Origin: Helicobacter heilmannii
GTDB lineage: Bacteria; Campylobacterota; Campylobacteria; Campylobacterales; Helicobacteraceae
DNA length: 33,132 nucleotides
Reading direction: 5' to 3'
Assembly (NCBI RefSeq): GCF_001283065.1
Contig: NZ_CDMK01000002.1
Span: forward strand, 422,148-455,279
The notes under the pieces are model-generated. The model saw only the letters and a list, made by a program, of their open reading frames with translations. It did not search any database and was not told the DNA's origin. The position numbers and the translations under genes were made by a program. Numbering within the stretch: position 1 is the first letter of the stretch; each line of letters begins with the position of its first letter. Of the stretch, positions 9,203 through 18,312 are shown piece after piece.

Positions 9203-9889
9203 GTGCGGTTTGTGAGGGGCTTTAAAGCGCATTTTTTATTATCTATGGCATTTTTGTCTGTGCTCTTGAGTGGTTGTGTATTGGTGCGCTTTTTTAACAA
9301 GGACTTTAATCACAACCAATACCAAATTGTGCGGGTGGTGCTAGATGGGCAAACCTTTGACTTTAAAGACCTGATCGAGGAAGCCCAACGCCCCCAAACC
9401 CAAGAAGCCCAAAACCAAACCCCCAAAGCCACCAACGCCCCCAAACCCCTCCCCAAAAACAAACTAGAACTCTTGCAAGCCGAGCTCGAGCAGCGCGTTA
9501 AAAATCTAGACACCAAGGACATCTCCCCCGATGCGTCCATGATCAAAAAAGACATGAGACATTTAGAGAGCGACATCAAGCACAACAAAACCCTAACGCC
9601 TCCCGTGCTGGTCAAAAGCCCCATGGGGCATATCGAATTTGACCAACGGCAACTAAGGGCCTATGGCATGGTTTACTGCAATAAGTATTTTTTTAGCTAT
9701 AACTTTAGAGACGATGACCACCTTGTGCTGGATGACAAAGGGATCGCGAGGAGAGTTTGCGGGAATGAGAAGCTAATGGCGTTTGAATTGGCGTTCTATA
9801 ACCATTTGGAGGGCGTTTTTAACATCACTAGGGGTAAGAACACCCTGCTCTTAGAAGGCCCTAAAATGACCATCTACATGCAACACTGA
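9203..9889 (+). CDS. Hypothetical lipoprotein, Helicobacter-type, unknown function
   Basis: A 228-residue protein with a short basic N-terminus, a hydrophobic stretch and a lipobox LLSGC with Cys25, so likely exported and lipid-anchored. Residues of about 55-90 are a Pro/Gln/Ala-rich linker (EAQRPQTQEAQNQTPKATNA), then a charged helical segment, then a mixed C-terminal domain with two cysteines (MVYCNKYFF, RRVCGNEK). I use the GTG at 9203 because AAAGGAG (9190-9196) precedes it at proper spacing; a TTG at 9161 has no ribosome site. It is the first gene of the long plus-strand run and overlaps the next gene by one base (TGATG). I do not recognise a function. Confidence 0.75.
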   Translation: MRFVRGFKAHFLLSMAFLSVLLSGCVLVRFFNKDFNHNQYQIVRVVLDGQTFDFKDLIEEAQRPQTQEAQNQTPKATNAPKPLPKNKLELLQAELEQRVKNLDTKDISPDASMIKKDMRHLESDIKHNKTLTPPVLVKSPMGHIEFDQRQLRAYGMVYCNKYFFSYNFRDDDHLVLDDKGIARRVCGNEKLMAFELAFYNHLEGVFNITRGKNTLLLEGPKMTIYMQH

Positions 9890-10434
9890 TGCAAAGCCTA
9901 TTAAACGCCCCCATATCCAAACACCAAATTAAAGGCTCAGTCTTTCTAGGCTTTTTAGTGCCCATGCTAGAGTTTAGCCCTACCTTAAAGCAATTGCAAA
10001 AAGAACACCCTAAAGCCCGCCACATCGTCTATGCCTACCGCCACCTAGAGGACAACACCCTAAAAGAAGCCTTGCACGAGGATCAAGAGCCTAGAAACAG
10101 CACCAAACCGCTTTTAGACATGTTGCGCCGTGAGGATTTGATTAATGTAGCGATTTTCGTGGTGCGCTACTTTGGCGGGGTGCTCCTTGGCGTGGGCGGA
10201 TTGATGAAAGCCTATGGGCTAGCCCTGCAGCTTTGCTTAGAGCAAGCCAAATGTGAGCCCTTCATCGTGCCGATACACATTTGCGAATGGGTGGGCTTAA
10301 AGGCTTTAGACGCTTTGAAGGCAAGGGGGCTCAAATACGGCGTGCAGGTGGTGGTGAAGGAAACCCAAAGCACGGGGGCGTGGGTGGATTTGATCGGCGC
10401 ACCCCATCTTTTAGAAAAGGCACTAGGACATTGA
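9889..10434 (+). CDS. YigZ/IMPACT family protein
   Basis: 181 residues with the IMPACT (UPF0029) fold. Recognisable blocks are ARHIVYAYR (43-51) and the strongly conserved VVRYFGGVLLGVGGLMKAYG (91-110). The usual DGEPxGTAGxP block appears degenerate, as EDQEPRNSTKPLLDML (64-79). Bacterial members such as E. coli YigZ have no firmly established reaction; the eukaryotic relative regulates Gcn2 through ribosome association. The protein is slightly shorter than the E. coli type, with a reduced C-terminal domain. Its ATG overlaps the lipoprotein stop by one base and the next gene begins one base after its stop, so it is translated within the operon. Family call is firm, function open. Confidence 0.85.
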   Translation: MQSLLNAPISKHQIKGSVFLGFLVPMLEFSPTLKQLQKEHPKARHIVYAYRHLEDNTLKEALHEDQEPRNSTKPLLDMLRREDLINVAIFVVRYFGGVLLGVGGLMKAYGLALQLCLEQAKCEPFIVPIHICEWVGLKALDALKARGLKYGVQVVVKETQSTGAWVDLIGAPHLLEKALGH

Positions 10435-10435
10435 C

Positions 10436-10876
10436 ATGCAAACTCTGTATTTATGGCTCAAAATCATACATATTTTAGCCGTTATCTCGTGGATGGCCGC
10501 CCTTTTATACCTGCCCCGCTTGTTTGTCTATCATAGAGAGAACTATGACAAGCCCGAGTTTGTGGCGGTAGTGCGGGTGCAAGAGGCGCGCTTGTTTAAG
10601 GGCATCGCCACGCCGGCTATGGTGCTCAGTGTCCTTAGCGGGCTTAGCTTGTTTTATATCCTAGGCGGGCTGGACTTGTTGCACTATGGCTGGGTGCATT
10701 TAAAGTTGCTCTTTGTACTCTTGCTCTTGCACTTTCACTTTATGTGCCGCAAGTGGATGCGCGCGCTTGAAAGCGAGGGGACTTACAAGAGCTCGCGCTT
10801 TTTTAGGGTGATGAATGAAGTGCCGACCGCGTGTATGGCAGTGATTGTGTTTGCGGTGGTGGGGAAATTCTTTTAA
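10436..10876 (+). CDS. hemJ: Protoporphyrinogen IX oxidase, HemJ type
   Basis: 146 residues, four predicted membrane helices, matching the HemJ (UPF0093) family that oxidises protoporphyrinogen IX to protoporphyrin IX in bacteria lacking HemG and HemY. Hallmarks are the N-terminal LKIIHILAVISWMAALLYLPRLFVYH with His12, thought to bind haem, and WVHLKLLFVLLLLHFHF with His88 and Lys90 in the third helix. The gene starts one base after the previous stop and its TAA overlaps the ubiE ATG by one base. Homologues in Helicobacter have been listed simply as conserved integral membrane proteins. The family assignment is secure from the motifs; activity in this organism is inferred. Confidence 0.88.
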   Translation: MQTLYLWLKIIHILAVISWMAALLYLPRLFVYHRENYDKPEFVAVVRVQEARLFKGIATPAMVLSVLSGLSLFYILGGLDLLHYGWVHLKLLFVLLLLHFHFMCRKWMRALESEGTYKSSRFFRVMNEVPTACMAVIVFAVVGKFF

Positions 10877-11637
10877 TGGCAAAGCCCATAGACAAGCAAC
10901 AACAAATCATCGGCATGTTCGACTCCATCGCCAAGACTTACGACACTGCCAATAAAGTCGTGAGTTTCAAGCAAGACCAGTGCTGGCGCGTGCAAAGCGT
11001 GCAAGAGGCCCTACGCCATGTCTATGCTTTTAGAGGGGATTTGAAGGCTTTAAGTGTGGCCGACATTGCCTGCGGTACAGCGGACATGCTGCTCTGTGTT
11101 TTAGAGAAAATCGCGGCGTGTAAGGGCAGTGTGGCGAGCGTGTGCGGGGTGGATCCATCGGCTGAAATGTTGCGTCTGGCCGAGCAAAAAATCGCTTCAA
11201 GCCCCTTTGGCAAAAACGCCCGTGTCCGTTTAGATTGTTTGGAAGCCAAGAATTTACACACCATCCCGGATAGCAGCGTGGATTTGCTTTCCATCGCCTA
11301 TGGACTGCGCAATGTGGTGGATCGCAAAGAGGCACTCAAAGAGTTTTCTAGGGTGTTGAAAAAAGGTGGGGTCTTGTTGGTGCTGGAGTTCATGCGCCAA
11401 GATAAAAAGGGGTTTTTAGGTTATTTGGCGCACATCTACACTTCTAAAATCTTGCCCTTGGTGGGCATGCTCATCAGCTGCAACTACAGAGCCTACGCCT
11501 ATTTGCCTAAATCCATTGAAAAATTTATCAGCCCGGATGAGCTGGAGGAGGAGCTAAGTGGCGTGGGGCTAGAGGTTGTAGAGAAGAGCCACTACATGTA
11601 TAAAAGCGTGTCTAGTATTTTTGCGGTGAAACTCTAA
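10876..11637 (+). CDS. ubiE: Demethylmenaquinone methyltransferase UbiE/MenG
   Basis: A 253-residue class I SAM methyltransferase. The N-terminal MFDSIAKTYDTANKVVSF (14-31) and the SAM-binding motif I VADIACGTADMLL (61-73) are the UbiE/MenG signature, with LLSIAYGLRNVVDRKEALKEFSRVLKKGG downstream. It methylates demethylmenaquinone to menaquinone, the last step of quinone synthesis; Helicobacter makes only menaquinone, through the futalosine route, so ubiquinone synthesis is not implied. The ATG at 10876 overlaps the hemJ stop (TAATG); an upstream in-frame start inside hemJ is rejected. Its own TAA overlaps the next ATG in the same way. UbiX, probably acting in the same pathway, lies further down the run. 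Confidence 0.92.
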   Translation: MAKPIDKQQQIIGMFDSIAKTYDTANKVVSFKQDQCWRVQSVQEALRHVYAFRGDLKALSVADIACGTADMLLCVLEKIAACKGSVASVCGVDPSAEMLRLAEQKIASSPFGKNARVRLDCLEAKNLHTIPDSSVDLLSIAYGLRNVVDRKEALKEFSRVLKKGGVLLVLEFMRQDKKGFLGYLAHIYTSKILPLVGMLISCNYRAYAYLPKSIEKFISPDELEEELSGVGLEVVEKSHYMYKSVSSIFAVKL

Positions 11638-12410
11638 TGCATTTGTTTTTACTGCAAATGGCGCGCTTTGAGTGGGAGTTTATCCAAAAGAGCGTGCGCC
11701 AAATGCCCTCTAACGCCGTGGTGCTCTTGCCTGAATATGTCACGACTCCCTTTTTCTTAGAGCTCTTAAGCCTTGCGCCTGAGAAAATCGATGGCCACAG
11801 CCGAGCCCGCCTAGAACAATTACAGCTCTTAAGTGCCAAACACCAAATCACCTTTAGTGTCCCGCTTGTCTTATTAAAAGAGCAGGGCTTGTTGAAACAA
11901 ATTGCTTTAATCAGCCCCCAAGACACGCAATTTTACACCCAGCAAAAGTTGGTGGGTTTTGAGCACTGGGCGGAGGCTAGCTTTTTTGCCAATTCCCAGC
12001 CCACAGACTTTAAAGCCCCCCCCACTTTAGAGATCGAGGAGATCAAAATCGCCCCGCTCTTTGGCTACGAACTGCACTTTGACCCCCTATGGGTGGTGTT
12101 GCAGGAGGCGGGCGTGGAGGTGGTTTTAGTGAGCACTGCAAGCACCTTTGAGTCGTTTGAGCGCTGGCGCTGTGTGTTGCGCTCACGGGCGTTTTGTAAT
12201 TCTATGCTGGTCGCCAGGGCCAATCGCATCGGCATGGCAAGGGAGAATCAAAATATCCCTTGGCGTTTTTATGGAGATAGTTTAATTGCCCTACCCAATG
12301 GCAACATCGCCAGCAGTTTAGAAGGGGATTTGGGCGCGCTGCATTTAGAGGTGCATAAGGCGTATTTACAGGCGTGGGCGAAGGAGTGGGGCTTTCGCCC
12401 CCCGAATTAA
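11637..12410 (+). CDS. Nitrilase-fold protein lacking the catalytic cysteine
   Basis: 257 residues with the carbon-nitrogen hydrolase fold. The glutamate of the Glu-Lys-Cys triad is visible at E33 (VVLLPEYVTT), and the late motif RSRAFCNSMLVARANRIGMA (182-201) is typical. The nucleophile motif, normally a Cys followed by Tyr-Asp/Glu-Leu-Arg-Phe, reads PLFGYELHFDP, placing Gly143 where Cys should be. The lysine motif (YxKxHL) reads YTQQKLVGFE, with Gln102 at the lysine position and Lys104 nearby. The protein is therefore probably not a working amidase, or has shifted chemistry; I read it as a pseudoenzyme. Start and stop fit tightly between ubiE (1-base overlap) and serS (20-base gap), with no frameshift, so it seems maintained. 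Confidence 0.78.
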   Translation: MHLFLLQMARFEWEFIQKSVRQMPSNAVVLLPEYVTTPFFLELLSLAPEKIDGHSRARLEQLQLLSAKHQITFSVPLVLLKEQGLLKQIALISPQDTQFYTQQKLVGFEHWAEASFFANSQPTDFKAPPTLEIEEIKIAPLFGYELHFDPLWVVLQEAGVEVVLVSTASTFESFERWRCVLRSRAFCNSMLVARANRIGMARENQNIPWRFYGDSLIALPNGNIASSLEGDLGALHLEVHKAYLQAWAKEWGFRPPN

Positions 12411-12430
12411 GAGGTTAAGAGGAGAAAACC

Positions 12431-13687
12431 ATGATTGATAAGAAATTATTGCTCAGTGATTTTAAGGGTGTGCAAGCCAATTTAGCCAAACGCTTTTTAG
12501 ACCCCGCCCTGCTAGAGAGCTTAAAAGCTAAGTTCATCGCCTACAAAGCTAAGAAACAAGAGCTCGAACAGGCCCAGGAGTTTCAAAATAAGAACTCTAA
12601 ACTCTTTCCCACCTATAAAAATGACCCCGCTAAGACCCAGGAACTTAAAAACGCTCTAGAGGCCAACAAAGCTAAAATCGCAGACCTAGCCACCCACACC
12701 AACACGCTAGAAGAAGAGCTAGACACTCTCCTACATTCCATCCCCAACCTGCTCGACCCCATCACGCCCTTTGGCAAGGATGAAACGGAAAATGTAGAGA
12801 TTAAAAAGGTTTTAACCCCCAAAGCCTTTGATTTTGCACCCAAAGAACACCACGAACTTGCCCAAGAAAATGGCTGGATTGAGTTTGAAAGAGGTGTAAA
12901 GATCGCCAAGAGCCGCTTTAGCGTGCTAAGAAAAGAGGGCGCGCTCTTAAGCCGTGCGCTTTTAAATTTCATGCTGGATTTTAACCACCAAGCCGGCTTT
13001 GAGATCGTAAGCCCCCCCGTGTTGGTGAACACAACAACCCTCTTTGGTACGGGCCAGTTGCCTAAGTTTGCTGAGGATTTATTCAAGGTGCAAGAGGAGG
13101 ATTTGTATTTGATCCCCACCTCTGAGGTGAGCCTTACGAATTTATACGCCGATGAGATTTTAAACGCCGAAGCATTGCCCATTTTAATGACCGCGTGTAC
13201 CCCGTGTTTTCGCAAAGAGGCGGGCAGTGCGGGCAAGGACACGCGGGGCATCATCCGTCAACACCAATTTGACAAGGTGGAGTTGGTGGCCATCACCCAC
13301 CCCAAAGAGAGCGATGGCATACAGGCAAAAATGCTAGAAACGGCCAGCGGGATTTTAAGTGCCCTAGAGTTGCCGCATCGCTTTATGCAACTTTGCAGCG
13401 GAGACATTGGCTTTAGCGCGAGCAACACCGTGGACATTGAGGTGTGGTTGCCCGGGCAAAACTGCTATCGCGAAATCAGCTCGGTGAGCAACACGCGCGA
13501 CTTTCAAGCCAGACGCGCCAAAATCCGCTACAAGGAGAACAAAAAGAACGCCCTTGTGCACACCCTAAACGGCTCGTCCTTGGCGGTGGGGCGCACTTTA
13601 GTGGCCCTCATGGAAAACCACCAAGAAAAGGACGGGAGCATTCATATCCCTAAAGTGCTTTTACCCTACTTGCCCCGCAAGCTCTAA
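12431..13687 (+). CDS. serS: Seryl-tRNA synthetase
   Basis: SerRS, 418 residues, class II synthetase charging tRNA-Ser. The N-terminal long helical arm (about 30-110) is the tRNA-binding coiled coil. The catalytic core shows [13 protein letters not shown], motif 2 [25 protein letters not shown], and motif 3 [20 protein letters not shown] near the C-terminus, with [15 protein letters not shown] between them. The ATG at 12431 has GAGGAG seven bases upstream. It is followed after nine bases by the TPR gene, and the same serS-TPR pairing exists in Campylobacter jejuni (serS next to pflB). No unusual features. Confidence 0.97.
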   Translation: MIDKKLLLSDFKGVQANLAKRFLDPALLESLKAKFIAYKAKKQELEQAQEFQNKNSKLFPTYKNDPAKTQELKNALEANKAKIADLATHTNTLEEELDTLLHSIPNLLDPITPFGKDETENVEIKKVLTPKAFDFAPKEHHELAQENGWIEFERGVKIAKSRFSVLRKEGALLSRALLNFMLDFNHQAGFEIVSPPVLVNTTTLFGTGQLPKFAEDLFKVQEEDLYLIPTSEVSLTNLYADEILNAEALPILMTACTPCFRKEAGSAGKDTRGIIRQHQFDKVELVAITHPKESDGIQAKMLETASGILSALELPHRFMQLCSGDIGFSASNTVDIEVWLPGQNCYREISSVSNTRDFQARRAKIRYKENKKNALVHTLNGSSLAVGRTLVALMENHQEKDGSIHIPKVLLPYLPRKL

Positions 13688-13696
13688 AGGTTTAGC

Positions 13697-16228
13697 ATGG
13701 TCGATGAAAACCCCAGGAATCAAAGAGGCAACCCACAACCAGACCTAGAGGAAGCAGAGTTGCAAAATGAAAAGCCTAGCCTAAGAGATCGGGCTGTTTC
13801 TCTAGGCAATAAGGCTAAAAATTTCTTTAGCAAGGAAAACCTCCCATTTAAAAGTGCCAATCCCAAAGAGTTTTTAAGCAATTTACGCAACCGCCCTAGA
13901 CTCTATTTCTCGGTGTTGGGGGGGACAGGGGTGGTGGTCTTGATCGCCCTAGTGGGGCTGGCCACGAGTTTCATCGCCCATGAAGACCGCTATGAAGAAA
14001 AGTTAAGCCAAAGTACCAAACAGCAACTGACCAAACTGGTCGAAGCGGAAAAGGGCGATGGGTCTATTTTTGACAACCTGCCCACTCTAAGAGATAACAG
14101 CAACAGCCATGTCCACTTAAGCAATGAAAAACAAATCAACACCTTGATCCAAAAGGCAGACATCCTCTACAGCCAAGGGCAAACAGATGAGGCGTTGCAG
14201 ATTTTCGGCGACATTGCCCACACCTCCAGCAGCATCGCCAACCATAATTTGGGCGTGATCCGCATGCGCAAACACGACTACACCGGGGCACTGCAGGCCT
14301 TTGAAAACGCCATCTCGGCCAACAACAATATGAGTGTGAATGCCATTGATGCCATGGTGGCCTCTTTTTACCTGAACAACTTTGACCTCTACACCCGCTA
14401 TTTAAAGGTGGCTGAGGAGCATGTCCAAGATTTAGCCAAACAACCCATTTACTCTTATGTCTATGGCCTCACCCTCTACTACGGAGGGCATTACTTTGAA
14501 ACCTTGAGTGCTTTAACCAACCCCAACTCCAATTTATTCAATATGGACCGGCAACGCTTGGCAGCAAAGATGTATCTGCTCTTTGGGGACACAACCAACG
14601 CCCTCAAGAATTTAAACGCCATCGCCACACCCAAAGACGACAAGGCTTTAGGCTTGCTTTATGCACGCGAGGGCGATTACAAGCGGGCCATCGACCATTT
14701 GCAGACCTATAATGGGCGTTACCCTGGGGATAAAGATGTTTTAGTCGCTTTGGAGATCATCGCGCTGAAAATGGGAGATTTTAGCGGGGTGTCAGAGATC
14801 CTTGGCAGCCTACTTCGTGGCATCAACAAGAACAAACACCAAGAAAAGATTTTAACCGACACCTACCCTATTGAGCCCGTTTTAAATGGGAATTTCTTTG
14901 ATGTCAACACGATCCGCAAAGACTTTTGGACCACGAATTTTAGAGATGGGCTAGGCCTGCCCATCTATCGAGTGCTCTTTTACTACGCCCCTTATAAATT
15001 GGTGGATGTCAAAGGAGCCCTAGGCTCGATCCAAGAGGGGGTTTTTCTTGTTAACAGCGAGGGCACTCAAGATTTGATGGGTGCGCTGGATTTATTGGAG
15101 AGGAGCAAGAAGAGCAGTTTTGCCAACCAGCACATGATCGCAGGTCTAAAGCACCTAAGTGCCTCCCATTTGCGTCTTGCCCTGAAAGAATTTAAACGCG
15201 CATTAGAAGCCAATCCTAACAGCTCCGTGACGCACTACGATACAGGGCTTGTTTACGCCCAGTTGGAAAACTTCCATAAGGCCAGCTTCCACTTCAATAA
15301 AGCCTACCGCCTGAACAACAAGAATGTCCTTGCGGGCATCTTTGCGGTGATGGCGATGTATTTAGACTACCGCGACCCCAGTGCCCTGCTCAAACAACTC
15401 AGTTCTGATTTTCATAGCCTGCATTTTAAAGACCCCAATGAACGCGCCTTTTTAAACTCCTTCATCTCCTATATTAACGGGGCGAGCAACGACGATTTGG
15501 GCTGGCTTCAAGAAGCCAAAAAGCCCCTAAGCATTTACTACGCTCTAGGGGTGGCTTACGCCAGTCGGGCCCGCGACAAGCAAGGTTTGGTGGACAACTT
15601 TACCGCCCTAAAGAAGATGCACCCCCACAACATGCTCACGAATGTGCTCTACGAGATGATGCTTAAATACCGTGCCGATATCCGCCAAATGCTGGGAGCT
15701 TACGCCTTCTTAACCAACAAGAAAACAGATTTTGAGGAACTGTTGCACGGCCCCATCTTGGCGCGCAAGATGTATATTTACATGGGTTTCATCACGGGGC
15801 TTTTAGAACACGAGGAGGAGCAGATCAACATGCGCCTTAGCTCCACACAGGATAAAGAGATGAGCATCGACTTGCTGCGCATGCTCGCCTTGATCCACAT
15901 CTTCCAAAAGCAGTATGAAAAATCTGTGGGCATTTACAACGCTCTCATCGACCAAATGGGGGACCACGAAATGGAGGTTTACGAGTTGGCGAGCTTGTCT
16001 TACATTGCCTTGAAACGGTTTGATGATGCCGCCTTGCTCTTAGAGATTGGCAAGACGATGGATTCAGGCAATTACGATGTGCGCTATGGCCTGGGGTTGC
16101 TCTACCAACAGGCAGGCAATTTGGAAGCGAGTCTTAATAACTTTAGCGCGATCAAGACCCACAATTTCCATTCCACTTACTTTGACTTTAAATTAAAAGA
16201 GCCCACAGATAGCCAGGATTTAAGATGA
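13697..16228 (+). CDS. pflB: TPR-repeat membrane protein, PflB-like flagellar motor scaffold
   Basis: 843 residues: a charged cytoplasmic N-terminus (1-70), one membrane helix (about 71-92, FSVLGGTGVVVLIALVGLATSF), then a large periplasmic region built from many tetratricopeptide-type repeats, for example NHNLGVIRMRKHDYTGALQAFENA, HYDTGLVYAQLENFHKASFHFNKAY and SYIALKRFDDAALLLEIGKTMD. Topology, length and position directly after serS match C. jejuni PflB, which forms part of the disk structures that carry the high-torque stator ring of the flagellar motor. That flagellar role is inferred from synteny and architecture; TPR sequence alone would not prove it. AAAGG lies six bases before the ATG at 13697. 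The stop overlaps uvrD by four bases, and flgA follows uvrD. Confidence 0.72.
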   Translation: MVDENPRNQRGNPQPDLEEAELQNEKPSLRDRAVSLGNKAKNFFSKENLPFKSANPKEFLSNLRNRPRLYFSVLGGTGVVVLIALVGLATSFIAHEDRYEEKLSQSTKQQLTKLVEAEKGDGSIFDNLPTLRDNSNSHVHLSNEKQINTLIQKADILYSQGQTDEALQIFGDIAHTSSSIANHNLGVIRMRKHDYTGALQAFENAISANNNMSVNAIDAMVASFYLNNFDLYTRYLKVAEEHVQDLAKQPIYSYVYGLTLYYGGHYFETLSALTNPNSNLFNMDRQRLAAKMYLLFGDTTNALKNLNAIATPKDDKALGLLYAREGDYKRAIDHLQTYNGRYPGDKDVLVALEIIALKMGDFSGVSEILGSLLRGINKNKHQEKILTDTYPIEPVLNGNFFDVNTIRKDFWTTNFRDGLGLPIYRVLFYYAPYKLVDVKGALGSIQEGVFLVNSEGTQDLMGALDLLERSKKSSFANQHMIAGLKHLSASHLRLALKEFKRALEANPNSSVTHYDTGLVYAQLENFHKASFHFNKAYRLNNKNVLAGIFAVMAMYLDYRDPSALLKQLSSDFHSLHFKDPNERAFLNSFISYINGASNDDLGWLQEAKKPLSIYYALGVAYASRARDKQGLVDNFTALKKMHPHNMLTNVLYEMMLKYRADIRQMLGAYAFLTNKKTDFEELLHGPILARKMYIYMGFITGLLEHEEEQINMRLSSTQDKEMSIDLLRMLALIHIFQKQYEKSVGIYNALIDQMGDHEMEVYELASLSYIALKRFDDAALLLEIGKTMDSGNYDVRYGLGLLYQQAGNLEASLNNFSAIKTHNFHSTYFDFKLKEPTDSQDLR

Positions 16229-18312
16229 ATCTTCAAGCTTTACTAGATGGTTTAAATCCCGCCCAACAAGAAGCGGTGTGCCACACCAAAGGGCCCCTTT
16301 TAATCCTAGCCGGCGCAGGTAGTGGTAAGACCAAGACCCTAACCACCCGCCTAGCTTATCTCATCGGCTCTATTGGAGTACACCCTAAAAACACGCTCAC
16401 CTTAACCTTCACCAACAAAGCCGCTAAGGAAATGCGCGAAAGGACGCTGGCTCTCTTAGGGGAGTGGCGTGGCCACTACAGACCCATGCTGTGTACTTTC
16501 CATAGCTTTGGGAATTTCTTCCTTAGAAAAACACTTAAAAATGAAAAATATGCGGAGTTTTTAAGGCGCAACAAGGACTTCATCATCAAAACGCCCCAGG
16601 AGCTCAAAAGAGAACTCAAATCCCTCTTGCTCCCCTACAAACAGCATTATGAGAAATCATGGGAAGACGACAAACACTTCCTTAACTTTTTATTTAAAGG
16701 TTTTTCTTTAATTAAAAACGGCCACATCATTTGGAGAGGCAATTCTGATTTTGTGTTCAACGAAGCTTATGGTCTGTATCTAGACCACTTAGAAAGGGGA
16801 AATTGCGTAGATTATGATGACCTCATCGCGTTTCCTTATACACTCTTGGCCGAATACCCAGAGCTAGCCAAACAAGTCAGCCAATTTTACCAATACATTT
16901 CAGTGGATGAATACCAAGACACTAACCCCCTACAGTTTAAACTGCTCCAACAACTTTGTTGTACGCACGATAACCTTTGCGTGGTGGGCGATGACGACCA
17001 GAGCATTTATGGTTTTAATGGGGCAGAAATTAGAAATATTTTAGAGTTTGACCGCCATTTTAAGGGCGTTAAAATCATTAAGCTCGAGCAAAACTACCGC
17101 TCCATCCCCAACATTGTTGGCTCTGCAAACCAACTCATCGCCCACAACCAATGCCGCCACGAAAAAACCCTCTTTAGCCAAAAAAACCAAGGCTCAGATG
17201 AAAACATAAAATACGAACACTTCAAAGAAACCAAAGAAGAACATACATTTATTTGCGACAAAATCAATGCGTGTAGAGCTAAAAACATCCCCTATGAAGA
17301 AATTGCCATTTTATACCGCTTGAAACACCTTGCTAGTGGATTAGAAAAAACCCTACGAGAAGCCAACATCCCCTACACCATTGTGGGGAGCACGGGCTTT
17401 TTTGAGAGGGCTGAGATCAAAGACCGCTTAGCGTACTTGCGTGCTTTAGTAAACCGCGACGATGATGGGGCACTGGTGCGTTTGCTTAAAAAATCAGAGG
17501 GGTTTGGCAAGAAAAGCCTAGAAAAAATCCAAAACACCGCCACCAACAAACACCACAGCATCGCCAAGGCCTACCAAGAGGGCTTGTTTCAAGACTTTCC
17601 CAAGGTCCACACGCACCTACAAGGATTTTTCACCATTTTAGACGACTTGTCCGCCAAAGCAATGCATCTTAGCACGCCCAAGCAAGCCCTAGAATTGCTC
17701 GCCGGTTATGCCCAGATTGACAAAGAATCAAGCGCCAATGACACCGATGATGAAGTCTTAGAGCGCATCTTGGCTTTTGCAACAATGTTGCAAGACTTTA
17801 TCTGTGAATCGTTTGAGCTCAGAGGCTCTGTGTCCTTGCAAGACTTCTTAGACCAAATTGCCCTAGAAACAGATGACCCCACTACCGATTCCACAACCAC
17901 TAAGGGCGTGCAGTGCATGACCGTGCACGCCTCGAAGGGATTGGAGTTTAGGGTGGTGTTTATCATAGGTCTTGAAGAAGGCACTTTCCCCATTGAAAAG
18001 AAGGACTTTTTTACCGGAGAATACACGAATATTGAAGAAGAGCGGCGCTTGGCTTATGTCGCCATCACAAGGGCTAAAGAAGAAGCCTACCTTTGTAGCG
18101 TACAAAAAAAGTTTTTTTGGAAAGATTCAACCCCCTCTCGCTTCATCAAAGAAGCAGGGCTTGTCCAAACCTTGTGTGTGGGTGATCGTGTACACCACGC
18201 ACAGCATGGCTCTGGCTTCATTAAAAGCATTAGTGGGGGGTATTTTCAGGTGTCTTTTAATCACGGGCTTGTGTGGTTGCCACCCACCTCTGTAAAGAAG
18301 CTTGAGCTGTGA
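16225..18312 (+). CDS. uvrD: UvrD/Rep-family ATP-dependent DNA helicase
   Basis: A 695-residue superfamily 1A 3'-5' helicase acting in repair and replication restart. Motifs in order: Q motif LNPAQQEAV (10-18), Walker A LAGAGSGKTKTL (28-39), Walker B VDEYQDTNPLQ, motif III GDDDQSIYGFNGAEIRN, motif IV LEQNYRS, motif V TVHASKGLEFRVVFIIGLEEGTFP and motif VI EEERRLAYVAITRAKEE. The C-terminus keeps the small Tudor-like module seen in PcrA/UvrD (GDRVHHAQHGSGFIKSISGG...). Length matches the single UvrD of H. pylori. The ATG overlaps the TPR gene stop by four bases (ATGA), and flgA begins with GTG overlapping its own stop by four bases. Confidence 0.95.
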   Translation: MNLQALLDGLNPAQQEAVCHTKGPLLILAGAGSGKTKTLTTRLAYLIGSIGVHPKNTLTLTFTNKAAKEMRERTLALLGEWRGHYRPMLCTFHSFGNFFLRKTLKNEKYAEFLRRNKDFIIKTPQELKRELKSLLLPYKQHYEKSWEDDKHFLNFLFKGFSLIKNGHIIWRGNSDFVFNEAYGLYLDHLERGNCVDYDDLIAFPYTLLAEYPELAKQVSQFYQYISVDEYQDTNPLQFKLLQQLCCTHDNLCVVGDDDQSIYGFNGAEIRNILEFDRHFKGVKIIKLEQNYRSIPNIVGSANQLIAHNQCRHEKTLFSQKNQGSDENIKYEHFKETKEEHTFICDKINACRAKNIPYEEIAILYRLKHLASGLEKTLREANIPYTIVGSTGFFERAEIKDRLAYLRALVNRDDDGALVRLLKKSEGFGKKSLEKIQNTATNKHHSIAKAYQEGLFQDFPKVHTHLQGFFTILDDLSAKAMHLSTPKQALELLAGYAQIDKESSANDTDDEVLERILAFATMLQDFICESFELRGSVSLQDFLDQIALETDDPTTDSTTTKGVQCMTVHASKGLEFRVVFIIGLEEGTFPIEKKDFFTGEYTNIEEERRLAYVAITRAKEEAYLCSVQKKFFWKDSTPSRFIKEAGLVQTLCVGDRVHHAQHGSGFIKSISGGYFQVSFNHGLVWLPPTSVKKLEL

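Noticed and set aside
12613-13254. 213-codon minus-strand frame inside serS
   Set aside because: Serine-rich mirror of a well conserved synthetase gene; no start signals or known domain.
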